From: an uncultured Christensenella sp.
Lineage (GTDB): Bacteria > Bacillota > Clostridia > Christensenellales > UBA3700
DNA length: 11,749 nucleotides
Assembly: GCA_910577795.1 (NCBI GenBank)
Contig: CAJTNW010000002.1
Coordinates: 49,516 to 61,264 of the forward strand
Reading direction: 5' to 3'
Shown piece by piece: positions 6,482 to 11,749 of the stretch. Under the pieces are notes generated by a model. That model did no database searches and was not told the DNA's origin. It saw nothing but the letters and a program-made list of their open reading frames with translations. The translations under genes and the position numbers were made by a program. Position 1 is the stretch's first letter, and every line of letters starts with the position of its first letter.

Positions 6482-6706
6482 ATGAAAAATGAAAAATATG
6501 CTATTTGTGTTGAATGTGGCAGTAAATTTCTTAAATCAAGTTCAGTGATGGAATTTTTATGCCCAGAGTGTTCAAGTATTATATATGGTTATCCAAATTG
6601 TAATCATATTTTTGAAAATGGTAGATGCATACATTGCTATTGGGATGGAAGTCGAAGCAACTATATAAAACATTGTTTAGATAGCAATGGCAAAGAAAAA
6701 AAATAA
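6482..6706 (+). CDS. Small double zinc-ribbon protein, 74 aa
   Basis: The short product shows C9-x2-C12 (CVECGSKF), C27-x2-C30 (CPECSS), then C40, H42 and C49-x2-C52 (CIHCYWDG), enough ligands for two zinc sites, as in rubredoxin-like or zinc-ribbon knuckles. GGAG lies 7 nt before the ATG, so translation is plausible. There is no hydrophobic segment. No clear promoter is visible between the tRNA terminator and the ORF, though an inverted repeat occupies that space. It is followed by a promoter for the acetyltransferase, so it appears to be an independent unit. Nucleic-acid or protein binding is possible, but there is no family I can name with confidence. Confidence 0.75.
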   Translation: MKNEKYAICVECGSKFLKSSSVMEFLCPECSSIIYGYPNCNHIFENGRCIHCYWDGSRSNYIKHCLDSNGKEKK

Positions 6707-6736
6707 AACACTTGTAATGCTCTTTTTATAATATTA

Positions 6737-6765
6737 TTGAAAAAGGCATTCGTTTGTGGTATAAT
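6737..6765 (+). promoter_or_regulatory. Promoter of the GNAT acetyltransferase
   Basis: TTGAAA (6737-6742), 17 bp, and an extended -10 TGGTATAAT (hexamer 6760-6765). The start near 6772 gives a leader of about 30 nt that includes the ribosome binding site. Confidence 0.75.
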
Positions 6766-6801
6766 AAATGTAAAATAAACAAATAATTTAACGGAGAAAA
6801 A

Positions 6802-7305
6802 ATGAATTTTATCCTTATGCCACTTAGAAATGAAGATATTCATACATTCAAAAAAGATATGCAAGATGCATTCCAGTATGGAGCAATGCAAGAATTTAAT
6901 GATTTAGATGTTGAAATACTATCTGAAAATGATATTGACAAATCGTTATCTACAAAAGGCTCTGTTGCGTATGCAGCGATAGTAGACGGGAAAATCGTTG
7001 GTGGAGCCATAGTTGTTATAGACGAACTTACGCAACATAATCAATTAGATTTTTTATATGTAAAAGTCGGAATACAAAGCAAAGGCATAGGTAAAATGAT
7101 ATGGGACGCAATCGAAAAGTTGTATCCACAAACAAATATATGGGAAACGTGCACCCCGTATTTTGAAAAAAGAAACATGCATTTTTATATCAACCGTCTG
7201 GGATTCCATGCTGTGGAATTTTTCAATCTACACCATAAAGATACGAGTATCCCCGATGATATGATATGCGGTTGCAATCAGCAATCTGTCTGTAATGCAG
7301 ATTAG
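6802..7305 (+). CDS. GNAT-family N-acetyltransferase, 167 aa
   Basis: This is a single GNAT domain. Beta strands AYAAIVDGKIVGGAIVVI (about 57-73) lead to the acetyl-CoA pyrophosphate-binding motif A at LYVKVGIQSKGIGKMIW (85-101; Q92-x2-G95-x-G97), then the late motif WETCTPYFEKRNMHFYINRLGFH (114-136). GNAT enzymes move an acetyl group from acetyl-CoA to an amine; the acceptor here cannot be told. The length is normal, and the tail (CGCNQQSVCNAD) is variable. GGAG lies 5 nt before the ATG, and an extended -10 promoter stands upstream. From about 6960 the gene is much richer in GC than its neighbours (about 45% in 6961-7020), and a GC-rich stretch with GCGGCCGC follows the stop, so it was probably acquired from another genome. 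Confidence 0.93.
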   Translation: MNFILMPLRNEDIHTFKKDMQDAFQYGAMQEFNDLDVEILSENDIDKSLSTKGSVAYAAIVDGKIVGGAIVVIDELTQHNQLDFLYVKVGIQSKGIGKMIWDAIEKLYPQTNIWETCTPYFEKRNMHFYINRLGFHAVEFFNLHHKDTSIPDDMICGCNQQSVCNAD

Positions 7306-7334
7306 ATACTGAATTAGCGGCCGCACAGGCGGAG

Positions 7335-7362
7335 ATTATTTTTTCAGATTTGAAAAAATAAT
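7335..7362. repeat. AT-only hairpin after the acetyltransferase
   Basis: Arms ATTATTTTTTCA (7335-7346) and TGAAAAAATAAT (7351-7362) with loop GATT lie 30 nt after the stop. No T-run follows, so terminator activity is doubtful. Confidence 0.4.
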
Positions 7363-7427
7363 AAAACAATAAATTTTTATTAGCATAGATTAATCCGTTT
7401 TAGATTTATTGTTTCTCCAACACAATT

Positions 7428-7473
7428 AAATAATACGAATCAATTTGTTAAAAACGGGTTCGTATTATTTTTT
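7428..7473 (+). terminator. Terminator, near-copy of the tRNA-Ser terminator (repeat copy 2)
   Basis: The stem AAATAATACGAA/TTCGTATTATTT is identical to that at 6375-6414, extended by one U-G and one C-G pair, and is followed by six T. The flank TTTTTTGGTGTAG also resembles TTTTGGTGTAAG after copy 1. It may end the acetyltransferase transcript, or it may be a relic of a duplicated tRNA flank. Confidence 0.75.
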
Positions 7474-7961
7474 GGTGTAGTTATTTTTATGTTATTCAAG
7501 TTAAAATGTCCCTTACCTCATCTACTACAATAACATAATAAAACAAATTAGCAAAGAATAAAAAATTATGAATTAGTTTTTACAACTAGTGTTACTATGC
7601 TAAATGTTATAATTGTCATTATTACATTGAAACGATAATAATTGAAAAAAAATTATTGTAGTAAATATAAGTCTATTAAGAAAACATTAACTCATTAAAA
7701 TCAACATGCCAAAATAAATTAGTACAAAAATAATTGCACATTTTGTTGTAGGATTTTTTATTTTATTAGTAGCCTGAATCATAATAATTTTTTTTGGTTA
7801 TTTAATTACTGCGTGTTAACTACTATAAGATAGTATAATAAAACTATACAACATAAAAAACTTTATAAATATAAATAACTGAAAAAAATATTAACATGTG
7901 ACATAATTGCAACAGAATTATTTTTTAGAGTGTTTCACAAAAATGTGTTTATAAATTACTT

Positions 7962-7990
7962 TTGACATTAGCATTTATTAATGATATAAT
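7962..7990 (+). promoter_or_regulatory. Consensus promoter placing +1 at the GrpB-family ATG
   Basis: TTGACA (7962-7967), 17 bp, TATAAT (7985-7990): a perfect sigma-70-type promoter. Transcription should start 6-8 nt after the -10, that is at 7996-7998, and the ATG is 7997-7999. Confidence 0.85.
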
Positions 7991-7996
7991 TTATTT

Positions 7997-8551
7997 ATGA
8001 AAAGATTGAATGAAATGACTTTGGAGGAGTTGTGGCAGTTATTCCCTATTGTTTTGGCGGAGCATAATTTTGCTTGGGAAAATTGGTACAATGAAGAAGT
8101 TAAAATATTAAAAGGTATATTGCCAGCGGATACTACATACTATCATATTGGTAGCACTGCTATTAATGGAATAATGGCAAAGCCTATTATAGATATACTT
8201 ATAGTTGTAAATTCCTTAGAAGTTATGCAACAAGTAGCAAAAATTTTGCAAAATAATTGCTATTTAATTATGTCTAAAGCCGAAAACAGAATATCTTTAA
8301 ATAAGGGCTATACAGAAAACGGATTTGAAGAAAAAGTATTTCATTTACATTTAAGATTAAATAATGATATTGACGAAGTTTATTTTTGTGATTATTTGAA
8401 CAATAACCCAAAAATTGCAAAAGAATATGAAAAATTAAAATTGCAATTGTGGAAAAAGTTTGAACATAACAGAGATGCTTATACAGATGCAAAAACCGAA
8501 TTTGTTACAAAATATACTAAACTTGCAAAACAAAAGATTATTAGATATTAA
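7997..8551 (+). CDS. GrpB/UPF0157-family protein (nucleotidyltransferase fold), 184 aa
   Basis: The protein shows the family signature at 49-71: YHIGSTAINGIMAKPIIDIL, with the G52-S53 and D66 positions of the nucleotidyltransferase-fold superfamily, then FHLHLR (115-120) and the C-terminal pattern DYLNNNPKIAKEYEKLKLQL...RDAYTDAKTEFV. Its length is normal for the family. Its biochemical activity is not established to my knowledge; a nucleotidyl-transfer role is inferred from the fold. The N-terminus MKRLNEMTLEELWQLFPI is typical of clostridial members. No ribosome binding site precedes the ATG at 7997, nor the internal ATG at residue 7, and the consensus promoter puts +1 at the first ATG, so the mRNA is probably leaderless. 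No terminator is obvious after the stop. Confidence 0.93.
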   Translation: MKRLNEMTLEELWQLFPIVLAEHNFAWENWYNEEVKILKGILPADTTYYHIGSTAINGIMAKPIIDILIVVNSLEVMQQVAKILQNNCYLIMSKAENRISLNKGYTENGFEEKVFHLHLRLNNDIDEVYFCDYLNNNPKIAKEYEKLKLQLWKKFEHNRDAYTDAKTEFVTKYTKLAKQKIIRY

Positions 8552-8638
8552 CTACTCTACTAAAATTTTTATATCATACATTATGAATTAATACTATAAT
8601 ACAATAATAAAAAAATTAATATTTAGGCAGGTAATTAT

Positions 8639-9262
8639 ATGTATATGGAAAATAATAAAAACGATGATTTACAAACAGATAATAATGAAAAAAATTTGAA
8701 TGACGAATTTATTGAAATCAACGAAAACAAAACTGGTCTTGACAGAGATATATCTGAGGCTAAATTTATGGGCAAACAATGGCTAAATACCTTTAAGACA
8801 CAAACTATAGGCTGCACAATTGGTGTTATAATATTTTTAGCAAGTCTAGTATTAGTTCCTTACTTTTTGTCTAAAGTTTTTGAAAAATATTTGCAAGAAG
8901 GTTTTATTGGAATTATTGTTGGTTTTGGTGGTGTAATACTTTTAACATTAATTTTTATGGTCCTTTACCGCAAAATAGCAATGTTTTCAGTAAAAAAAGA
9001 TAAAAACGCAACTGAAACAACTGGTGAAGTAATTGCATCTTCTATGCTTTCTTCTCGCTACATATCTTCTGGTTCAAGAAGCACTTATGAATCAAGAAAA
9101 GTTCTTGGCACTGTTTATAAGGTTAAAATACAAATTGGTGATAAAAAAACAATAGGATATAGCAAAAATTATTACTATAAGGAAGGCGAACAAATTAGTA
9201 TTAAATGGAACCCTAAAAAGCCACGTCATTGTATAATTTTGAACAATGAAAATGAAAAATAA
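8639..9262 (+). CDS. Two-helix membrane protein with C-terminal DUF3592-like domain, 207 aa
   Basis: The product starts with a hydrophilic, Asn/Asp-rich 50-residue segment, followed by two transmembrane helices (about 57-78 and 89-110) and a soluble domain (about 120-203). The soluble domain is beta-rich: TTGEVIASS..., then VYKVKIQIGDKKTIGYSKNYYY and EGEQISIKWNPKKPRHCII. The pattern Y-x-V, a charged turn, then EG-x-x-I-x-I-x-x-NP-x-x-P recalls DUF3592-type domains; this is recognition by eye. Both tails should be on the cytoplasmic side. I chose the ATG at 8639 over the one two codons later because an imperfect AGGCAGG site is 7 nt upstream of it. A TATAAT at 8595-8600 could be its -10, but no good -35 is seen. 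A terminator follows at 9324. The function is unknown. Confidence 0.8.
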   Translation: MYMENNKNDDLQTDNNEKNLNDEFIEINENKTGLDRDISEAKFMGKQWLNTFKTQTIGCTIGVIIFLASLVLVPYFLSKVFEKYLQEGFIGIIVGFGGVILLTLIFMVLYRKIAMFSVKKDKNATETTGEVIASSMLSSRYISSGSRSTYESRKVLGTVYKVKIQIGDKKTIGYSKNYYYKEGEQISIKWNPKKPRHCIILNNENEK

Positions 9263-9323
9263 CTGAGAAAAAATACAAGTTTTACTTTAAAGTTTTGTAT
9301 TTGATATTTAAAATTAATACATC

Positions 9324-9360
9324 AATGTAAATAGTGCCCCTTTTCACTATATACATTTTT
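9324..9360 (+). terminator. Terminator of the 207-aa membrane-protein gene
   Basis: AATGTA-A-ATAGTG (9324-9336) pairs with CACTAT-A-TACATT (9345-9357) around loop CCCCTTTT, with one A-A mismatch, and is followed by T. It lies 62 nt after the stop. A weaker 8-bp stem (9271-9278 with 9295-9302) precedes it. Confidence 0.65.
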
Positions 9361-9406
9361 ATTTATGGATTTATATATTAACTTATTAATATATTCTTAG
9401 TTAACA

Positions 9407-9434
9407 TTGACAAAAATATTTGTTATGGTAAAAT
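9407..9434 (+). promoter_or_regulatory. Promoter of the lysine-rich mini-gene
   Basis: TTGACA (9407-9412), 16 bp, and an extended -10 TGGTAAAAT (hexamer 9429-9434). The expected start (9440-9442) again coincides with the ATG at 9442. Confidence 0.7.
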
Positions 9435-9441
9435 AGTTTTT

Positions 9442-9592
9442 ATGAAACAAAAAAACAGACAAAAGAACTAATAAAAAAGTAAACACTCAAAATAATAAAA
9501 AAACAGTAGTCAACAAAGCCGTTAATACAGTACCAAAACATCCTACTACAGCAAAAAAACAAATGACAAAAAAGCCGCCTGCTAAAAAATAA
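9442..9592 (+). pseudogene. Lysine-rich 50-residue mini-gene, frame broken at an A7 tract
   Basis: The ATG at 9442 reads only MKQKNRQKN before a stop. One base over, an open frame from the A7 run (9449-9455) to the TAA at 9590 encodes a very basic peptide: KTDKRTNKKVNTQNNKKT, then VVNKAVNTVPKHPTTAKK, ending in QMTKKPPAKK. Adding one A to the run would give a continuous 50-residue protein with 16 lysines and almost no acidic residue, which suggests nucleic-acid binding. There is no signal peptide or membrane segment. Tight packaging argues for a real gene: a promoter with -10 7 nt before the ATG and a strong terminator whose stem starts at the stop codon. No ribosome binding site is present. 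The break may be a mutation, a sequencing error or slippage-based expression. No family is recognised. Confidence 0.5.
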
Positions 9593-9626
9593 ACCAAACT
9601 CATTTTTTAAGTTTGGTTTATTTTTT
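9590..9626. terminator. Bidirectional terminator between mini-gene and GIY-YIG gene
   Basis: TAAACCAAACT (9590-9600) pairs with AGTTTGGTTTA (9610-9620), an 11-bp perfect stem with a 9-nt loop, followed by six T. On the other strand the stem is followed by TTTTTTAGC, so it can also stop the converging GIY-YIG transcript. The stem includes the TAA of the mini-gene. Confidence 0.88.
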
Positions 9627-9675
9627 ATATAATTAATAGATACAGATTAGTTATAAATGTTCAAATACAAAATAT

Positions 9676-10287
9676 TTACTTAATTAATATTTTTTCTAAT
9701 TTATGAACTAATTGATATAATGTTTCATTCTCATTATTTGGTATATTTAAATCTTTAACTGCCTGTAAAACAATTTGTTTTTTAGATGGTGTACTATTAT
9801 TTGGCACTTCAATATCACCTTCAACTTCATAAATACTTAATGTGCCTTTTTCATTAGATTTAGTATAATAACACTTATTAGTTAAACTAGAATGAAACTT
9901 AACTCCTTTAAAATGATGTCTATTAGAAAAACGTCTTTCTTCTTTAATTATAACAGCATCAGTCGCTTTATTAAATATTTTCTCCTTATTTTCCTTTGGA
10001 TAAATCATTTTCCCATCAAATGCCGACAATAATTGTTTTGCTAAATCAATATCTACAGAAAAAAGTTCACTATCATTAATCTGGCTTTTACTAAAAATAT
10101 TATGAATAAGACTTTCTTTTTCATCATAATCATCCACTTCTATTGCAAATTGTCTTTTTAAGCCGGTTATATTATGATACCCATTGTTTTCCAAAATTCT
10201 CATTCTACTTTCAAAATCAGTGGTTTTTCCTATTTTTATTAAACCATCAACAATAGTGGACATAATATAGATAATACCTCTTGCCAT
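9676..10287 (-). CDS. GIY-YIG (T5orf172/MUG113-type) domain protein, 203 aa
   Basis: The N-terminal 90 residues match the T5orf172 branch of the GIY-YIG nuclease superfamily: GIIYIMS (4-10) in place of GIY, LIKIGKT (16-22) in place of YIG, a conserved arginine (R28/R30), E58 and H62 in EKESLIHNIF, and SELFSVD (73-79). Such domains occur in nucleases and in predicted DNA-acting proteins of phages and accessory regions; cleavage is not assured. The region 91-203 has a KGVKFHSSLTNKCYY segment and a helical Lys-rich C-terminus, perhaps for nucleic-acid or partner contact; I do not recognise it. AAGGAG lies 7 nt before the ATG, so the start is secure. It is a single leftward gene ending at a bidirectional terminator. 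No methylase or toxin partner is adjacent. Confidence 0.85.
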   Translation of the reverse strand: MARGIIYIMSTIVDGLIKIGKTTDFESRMRILENNGYHNITGLKRQFAIEVDDYDEKESLIHNIFSKSQINDSELFSVDIDLAKQLLSAFDGKMIYPKENKEKIFNKATDAVIIKEERRFSNRHHFKGVKFHSSLTNKCYYTKSNEKGTLSIYEVEGDIEVPNNSTPSKKQIVLQAVKDLNIPNNENETLYQLVHKLEKILIK

Positions 10288-10506
10288 TACAAATCTCCTT
10301 TTATCTTATGTATAATTAAAAATCAATTTATCATTAAAATCTAATTTTAATTTCTACTATTATAATAGCATAATATCTTATAAAAAACAATATATATTTA
10401 AAATTAAATAATTAATATTACAAACAAATTCTTTTATAATACTTGCTAAATTTTAAATTTGTATGCTAATATTAATATAGCAATCTTAACTACCAAGGAA
10501 AAAATT

Positions 10507-10920
10507 ATGGATAAAACACAAATTTTTAAATTTATATCAAAACAAAAAACTGCTTTTATTGCTTCTATCAATGAGCAAGGTTTTCCTATAATACGTGCTA
10601 TGCTTGCCCCTCGCCTAATAGACGGAAACGAAATTTATTTTTCTACTAACACATCTTCCAATAAAGTTAAACAATACACCGCAAACAATAAGGCTTGTAT
10701 ATATTTTTATAAACGTGGAAAAATAAAATATCAAGGTGTTGCAATAACAGGTGAAATGGAAGTCTGCACCGACCAAGCGACAAAAGACAAAATATGGCGT
10801 TTTGGCGATAGTTTGTTTTATAAACAAGGTGTAACCGACCCTGATTATTGCGTGTTGAAATTTAAATGCAATACAGCAGAATATTATTGTGATTTAAAAA
10901 TAGAGACTATTGAAATGTAA
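10507..10920 (+). CDS. Pyridoxamine 5'-phosphate oxidase-fold flavoprotein, 137 aa
   Basis: The product is a single split-barrel domain: KTAFIASINEQGFPIIRAML (14-33), EIYFSTNTSSNKVKQY (42-57), NNKACIYFY (60-68) and the late motif IWRFGDSLFYKQGVTDPDYCVLKF (96-119). These are the landmarks of the small PPOX-like family related to general stress protein 26, which usually binds FMN and reduces or binds a small substrate; the substrate here is unknown. I start it at the ATG at 10507, preceded at 6 nt by AAGGAA, not at the in-frame ATG 48 bp upstream, whose extra 16 residues are not family-like and which has no ribosome binding site. A TATAAT at 10435-10440 may be its -10, but the -35 is poor. It stands alone. 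Confidence 0.92.
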   Translation: MDKTQIFKFISKQKTAFIASINEQGFPIIRAMLAPRLIDGNEIYFSTNTSSNKVKQYTANNKACIYFYKRGKIKYQGVAITGEMEVCTDQATKDKIWRFGDSLFYKQGVTDPDYCVLKFKCNTAEYYCDLKIETIEM

Positions 10921-10952
10921 TATTTTGACTAAATGGTTATAAAATTTATACA

Positions 10953-10981
10953 TTGACATTAAATAAATAATATGATAAATT
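10953..10981 (+). promoter_or_regulatory. Promoter of the CGSCGC microprotein gene
   Basis: TTGACA (10953-10958), 17 bp, and TAAATT (10976-10981) with an upstream TGA that gives an extended -10. A TATGAT at 10971 is too close (12 bp) to be used with this -35. The start near 10988 would put the AGAGG ribosome binding site at the very 5' end of the mRNA. Confidence 0.5.
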
Positions 10982-11001
10982 ATTATTAGAGGTAAACTAA
11001 T

Positions 11002-11199
11002 ATGGAACTTAAAGAAATTATGGAAAAATTTGCAGCATCTGGATGGGATTTGATTGCTATACCAGCAAAGCAATGGCTAAATGGAGACTCAAACAAACCT
11101 GAATTAATAAGTGCAATAAAGCAGGCTGATAAGGAATGTGGTAGTTGTGGCTGTGAGTTTGACCCACTTTATAAAAAAGCATTGCAATTACTTGCATAA
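11002..11199 (+). CDS. Conserved 65-aa CGSCGC microprotein
   Basis: The short product has a helical, mildly acidic N-terminus (MELKEIMEKFAASGWDLIAI), an invariant-looking PAKQWLNG turn, a second helix (ELISAIKQAD) and a cysteine cluster C46-G-S-C49-G-C51 followed by EFDPLYKKALQLLA. From memory, near-identical short proteins occur widely in Lachnospiraceae and other Clostridia without known function. The three closely spaced cysteines suggest metal or redox chemistry, but this is inference. It is cytoplasmic, with no signal or membrane segment. AGAGGT lies 8-9 nt upstream of the ATG. The membrane-protein gene starts 21 nt after its stop and has no ribosome binding site of its own, so the two may be co-transcribed. 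Confidence 0.85.
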   Translation: MELKEIMEKFAASGWDLIAIPAKQWLNGDSNKPELISAIKQADKECGSCGCEFDPLYKKALQLLA

Positions 11200-11220
11200 T
11201 TTTTCAGACTAACATAATTT

Positions 11221-11661
11221 ATGGAATGGTTTAATTACTACGGGTTAATAATTATTAGTATTATTATGATACCAAATATTATTTATGCAATAACTCATAA
11301 AAATGATTTTATTAATAATTACAATAATAAAGTAGCGATTGTTTTAGAGCAAATAGGTCGCTATGGTTGCATGGTTTTTATGATATTCAACATTCCATAC
11401 ACCTATTTTAATTTTTGGTTCAAAGATGCTCTGGTTGCGTATTTATCAGTAAATGGTATACTATGTTTTTTGTACATATTATTTTGGATAATCTGTTGGT
11501 CAAAAAACAATAAATTAAAAGCACTAACCTTATCAATACTACCATCAATAATATTTATATTTAGTAGCATTGTATTAGCAAATATTCCACTTATAATTTT
11601 TTCAATAATATTTAGTATAAATCATATTCTTATTAGTTACAAAAATGCAAAATCAAATTAA
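11221..11661 (+). CDS. Four-helix membrane protein, 146 aa, uncharacterised
   Basis: Hydrophobic segments lie at about 5-25 (LIIISIIMIPNIIYAI), 42-60 (LEQIGRYGCMVFMIFNIP), 72-95 (VAYLSVNGILCFLYILFW) and 103-138 (two short helices around LPSIIFIFSSIVLANIPL). The EQIGRYGCM segment and the LKALTLSILPS segment recur, as I recall, in a small uncharacterised membrane-protein family of Bacillota. Charge distribution puts the KNAKSN end in the cytoplasm. The ATG at 11221 is the first possible start after an in-frame stop at 11215, and no ribosome binding site precedes it. Expression may depend on the gene ending 21 nt upstream. A compact terminator follows 26 nt after the stop. No role can be assigned. 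Confidence 0.85.
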   Translation: MEWFNYYGLIIISIIMIPNIIYAITHKNDFINNYNNKVAIVLEQIGRYGCMVFMIFNIPYTYFNFWFKDALVAYLSVNGILCFLYILFWIICWSKNNKLKALTLSILPSIIFIFSSIVLANIPLIIFSIIFSINHILISYKNAKSN

Positions 11662-11687
11662 AAATATATAATCGTAATTATTAATCT

Positions 11688-11708
11688 AGCCACTTTTGTG
11701 GCTTTTTT
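11688..11708 (+). terminator. Terminator of the rightmost gene pair
   Basis: AGCCAC (11688-11693), loop TTTT, GTGGCT (11698-11703), then a run of six T in all: a compact, GC-containing intrinsic terminator. The remaining 41 bases to the window end show nothing recognisable. Confidence 0.85.
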
Positions 11709-11749
11709 ATTTGCTAATTCACTTAAAATTGTATCCTATCACAAGATAA

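Larger units (their letters stand above)
7306..7996. other. Gene-poor spacer of about 690 bp
   Basis: No convincing gene is seen. The left end has a GC-rich stretch (7318-7334) that belongs with the acetyltransferase in composition. It is followed by an AT-only hairpin (arms 7335-7346 and 7351-7362, loop GATT), then the second copy of the tRNA terminator (7428-7473). From 7476 to about 7960 the DNA is extremely AT-rich, with many stops in all frames. The only items are a 31-codon leftward ORF at 7687-7782 without a ribosome binding site and a small palindrome TACTAT-AAG-ATAGTA at 7821-7835. The right end is the promoter of the GrpB-family gene. Confidence 0.6.

Noticed and set aside
7331..7418. 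Possible second tRNA between GGAGA and TCTCC before the terminator copy
   Set aside because: Only five acceptor pairs match and there is no T loop (TTCGAAT), anticodon stem or D arm; at most a degraded relic.
7687..7782. 31-codon leftward ORF with a hydrophobic C-terminal half
   Set aside because: No ribosome binding site, no supporting promoter and no family resemblance; such short ORFs are common in AT-rich spacer DNA.
9676..10287. Restriction-modification or toxin-antitoxin system around the GIY-YIG protein
   Set aside because: No methyltransferase, specificity subunit or antitoxin-like gene is adjacent; the neighbours are single unrelated genes.

Overview
This is a very AT-rich bacterial window with short intergenic gaps, mostly clear AAGGAG-type ribosome binding sites, TTGACA/TATAAT promoters, U-tailed hairpin terminators and a tRNA gene that encodes its own CCA end. 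With the protein families present, this points to a low-GC Bacillota (clostridial type, probably a gut or other anaerobic organism). Another AT-rich host carrying clostridial accessory genes, for example Brachyspira, cannot be excluded from sequence alone. There are no core replication, ribosome or energy genes. The window reads as accessory chromosome around one tRNA-Ser gene. I see no transposase, integrase, CRISPR array or phage gene.

Left part (1-4980): a leftward run tetR -> Sel1-repeat protein (449 aa) -> a second, longer Sel1-repeat protein that runs off the window. tetR is transcribed away from a two-helix membrane protein, and their promoters overlap at the -10 hexamers. Next is a multi-pass membrane protein split by a one-base frameshift. 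Its second half contains a perfect 14-bp inverted repeat that looks like a terminator.

Middle (4984-7480): leftward genes for a zinc-ribbon protein and a pentapeptide-repeat protein. The annotatable ATG of the latter is internal; its true N-terminus, ribosome binding site and promoter lie upstream in another frame. Then tRNA-Ser(UGA) with promoter and terminator, a 74-aa zinc-ribbon ORF and a GNAT acetyltransferase of visibly higher GC. A second copy of the tRNA terminator follows, so about 1 kb lies between two related repeats.

Right part (7480-11749): a long gene-poor spacer, then a series of small independent genes: a GrpB/UPF0157 protein whose start codon sits at the predicted transcription start (probably leaderless), a two-helix membrane protein with a C-terminal soluble domain, a lysine-rich mini-gene broken at an A7 tract, a leftward T5orf172-type GIY-YIG protein, a pyridoxamine-phosphate-oxidase-fold flavoprotein, a 65-aa CGSCGC microprotein and a four-helix membrane protein with a terminator.

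No single pathway links these genes. The strongest unusual signals are three single-base frame breaks within 5 kb, the two leaderless-looking promoters, the in-gene inverted repeat, the overlapping divergent promoters of the tetR/Sel1 locus and the duplicated tRNA terminator. I did not find a clearly new multi-gene system.
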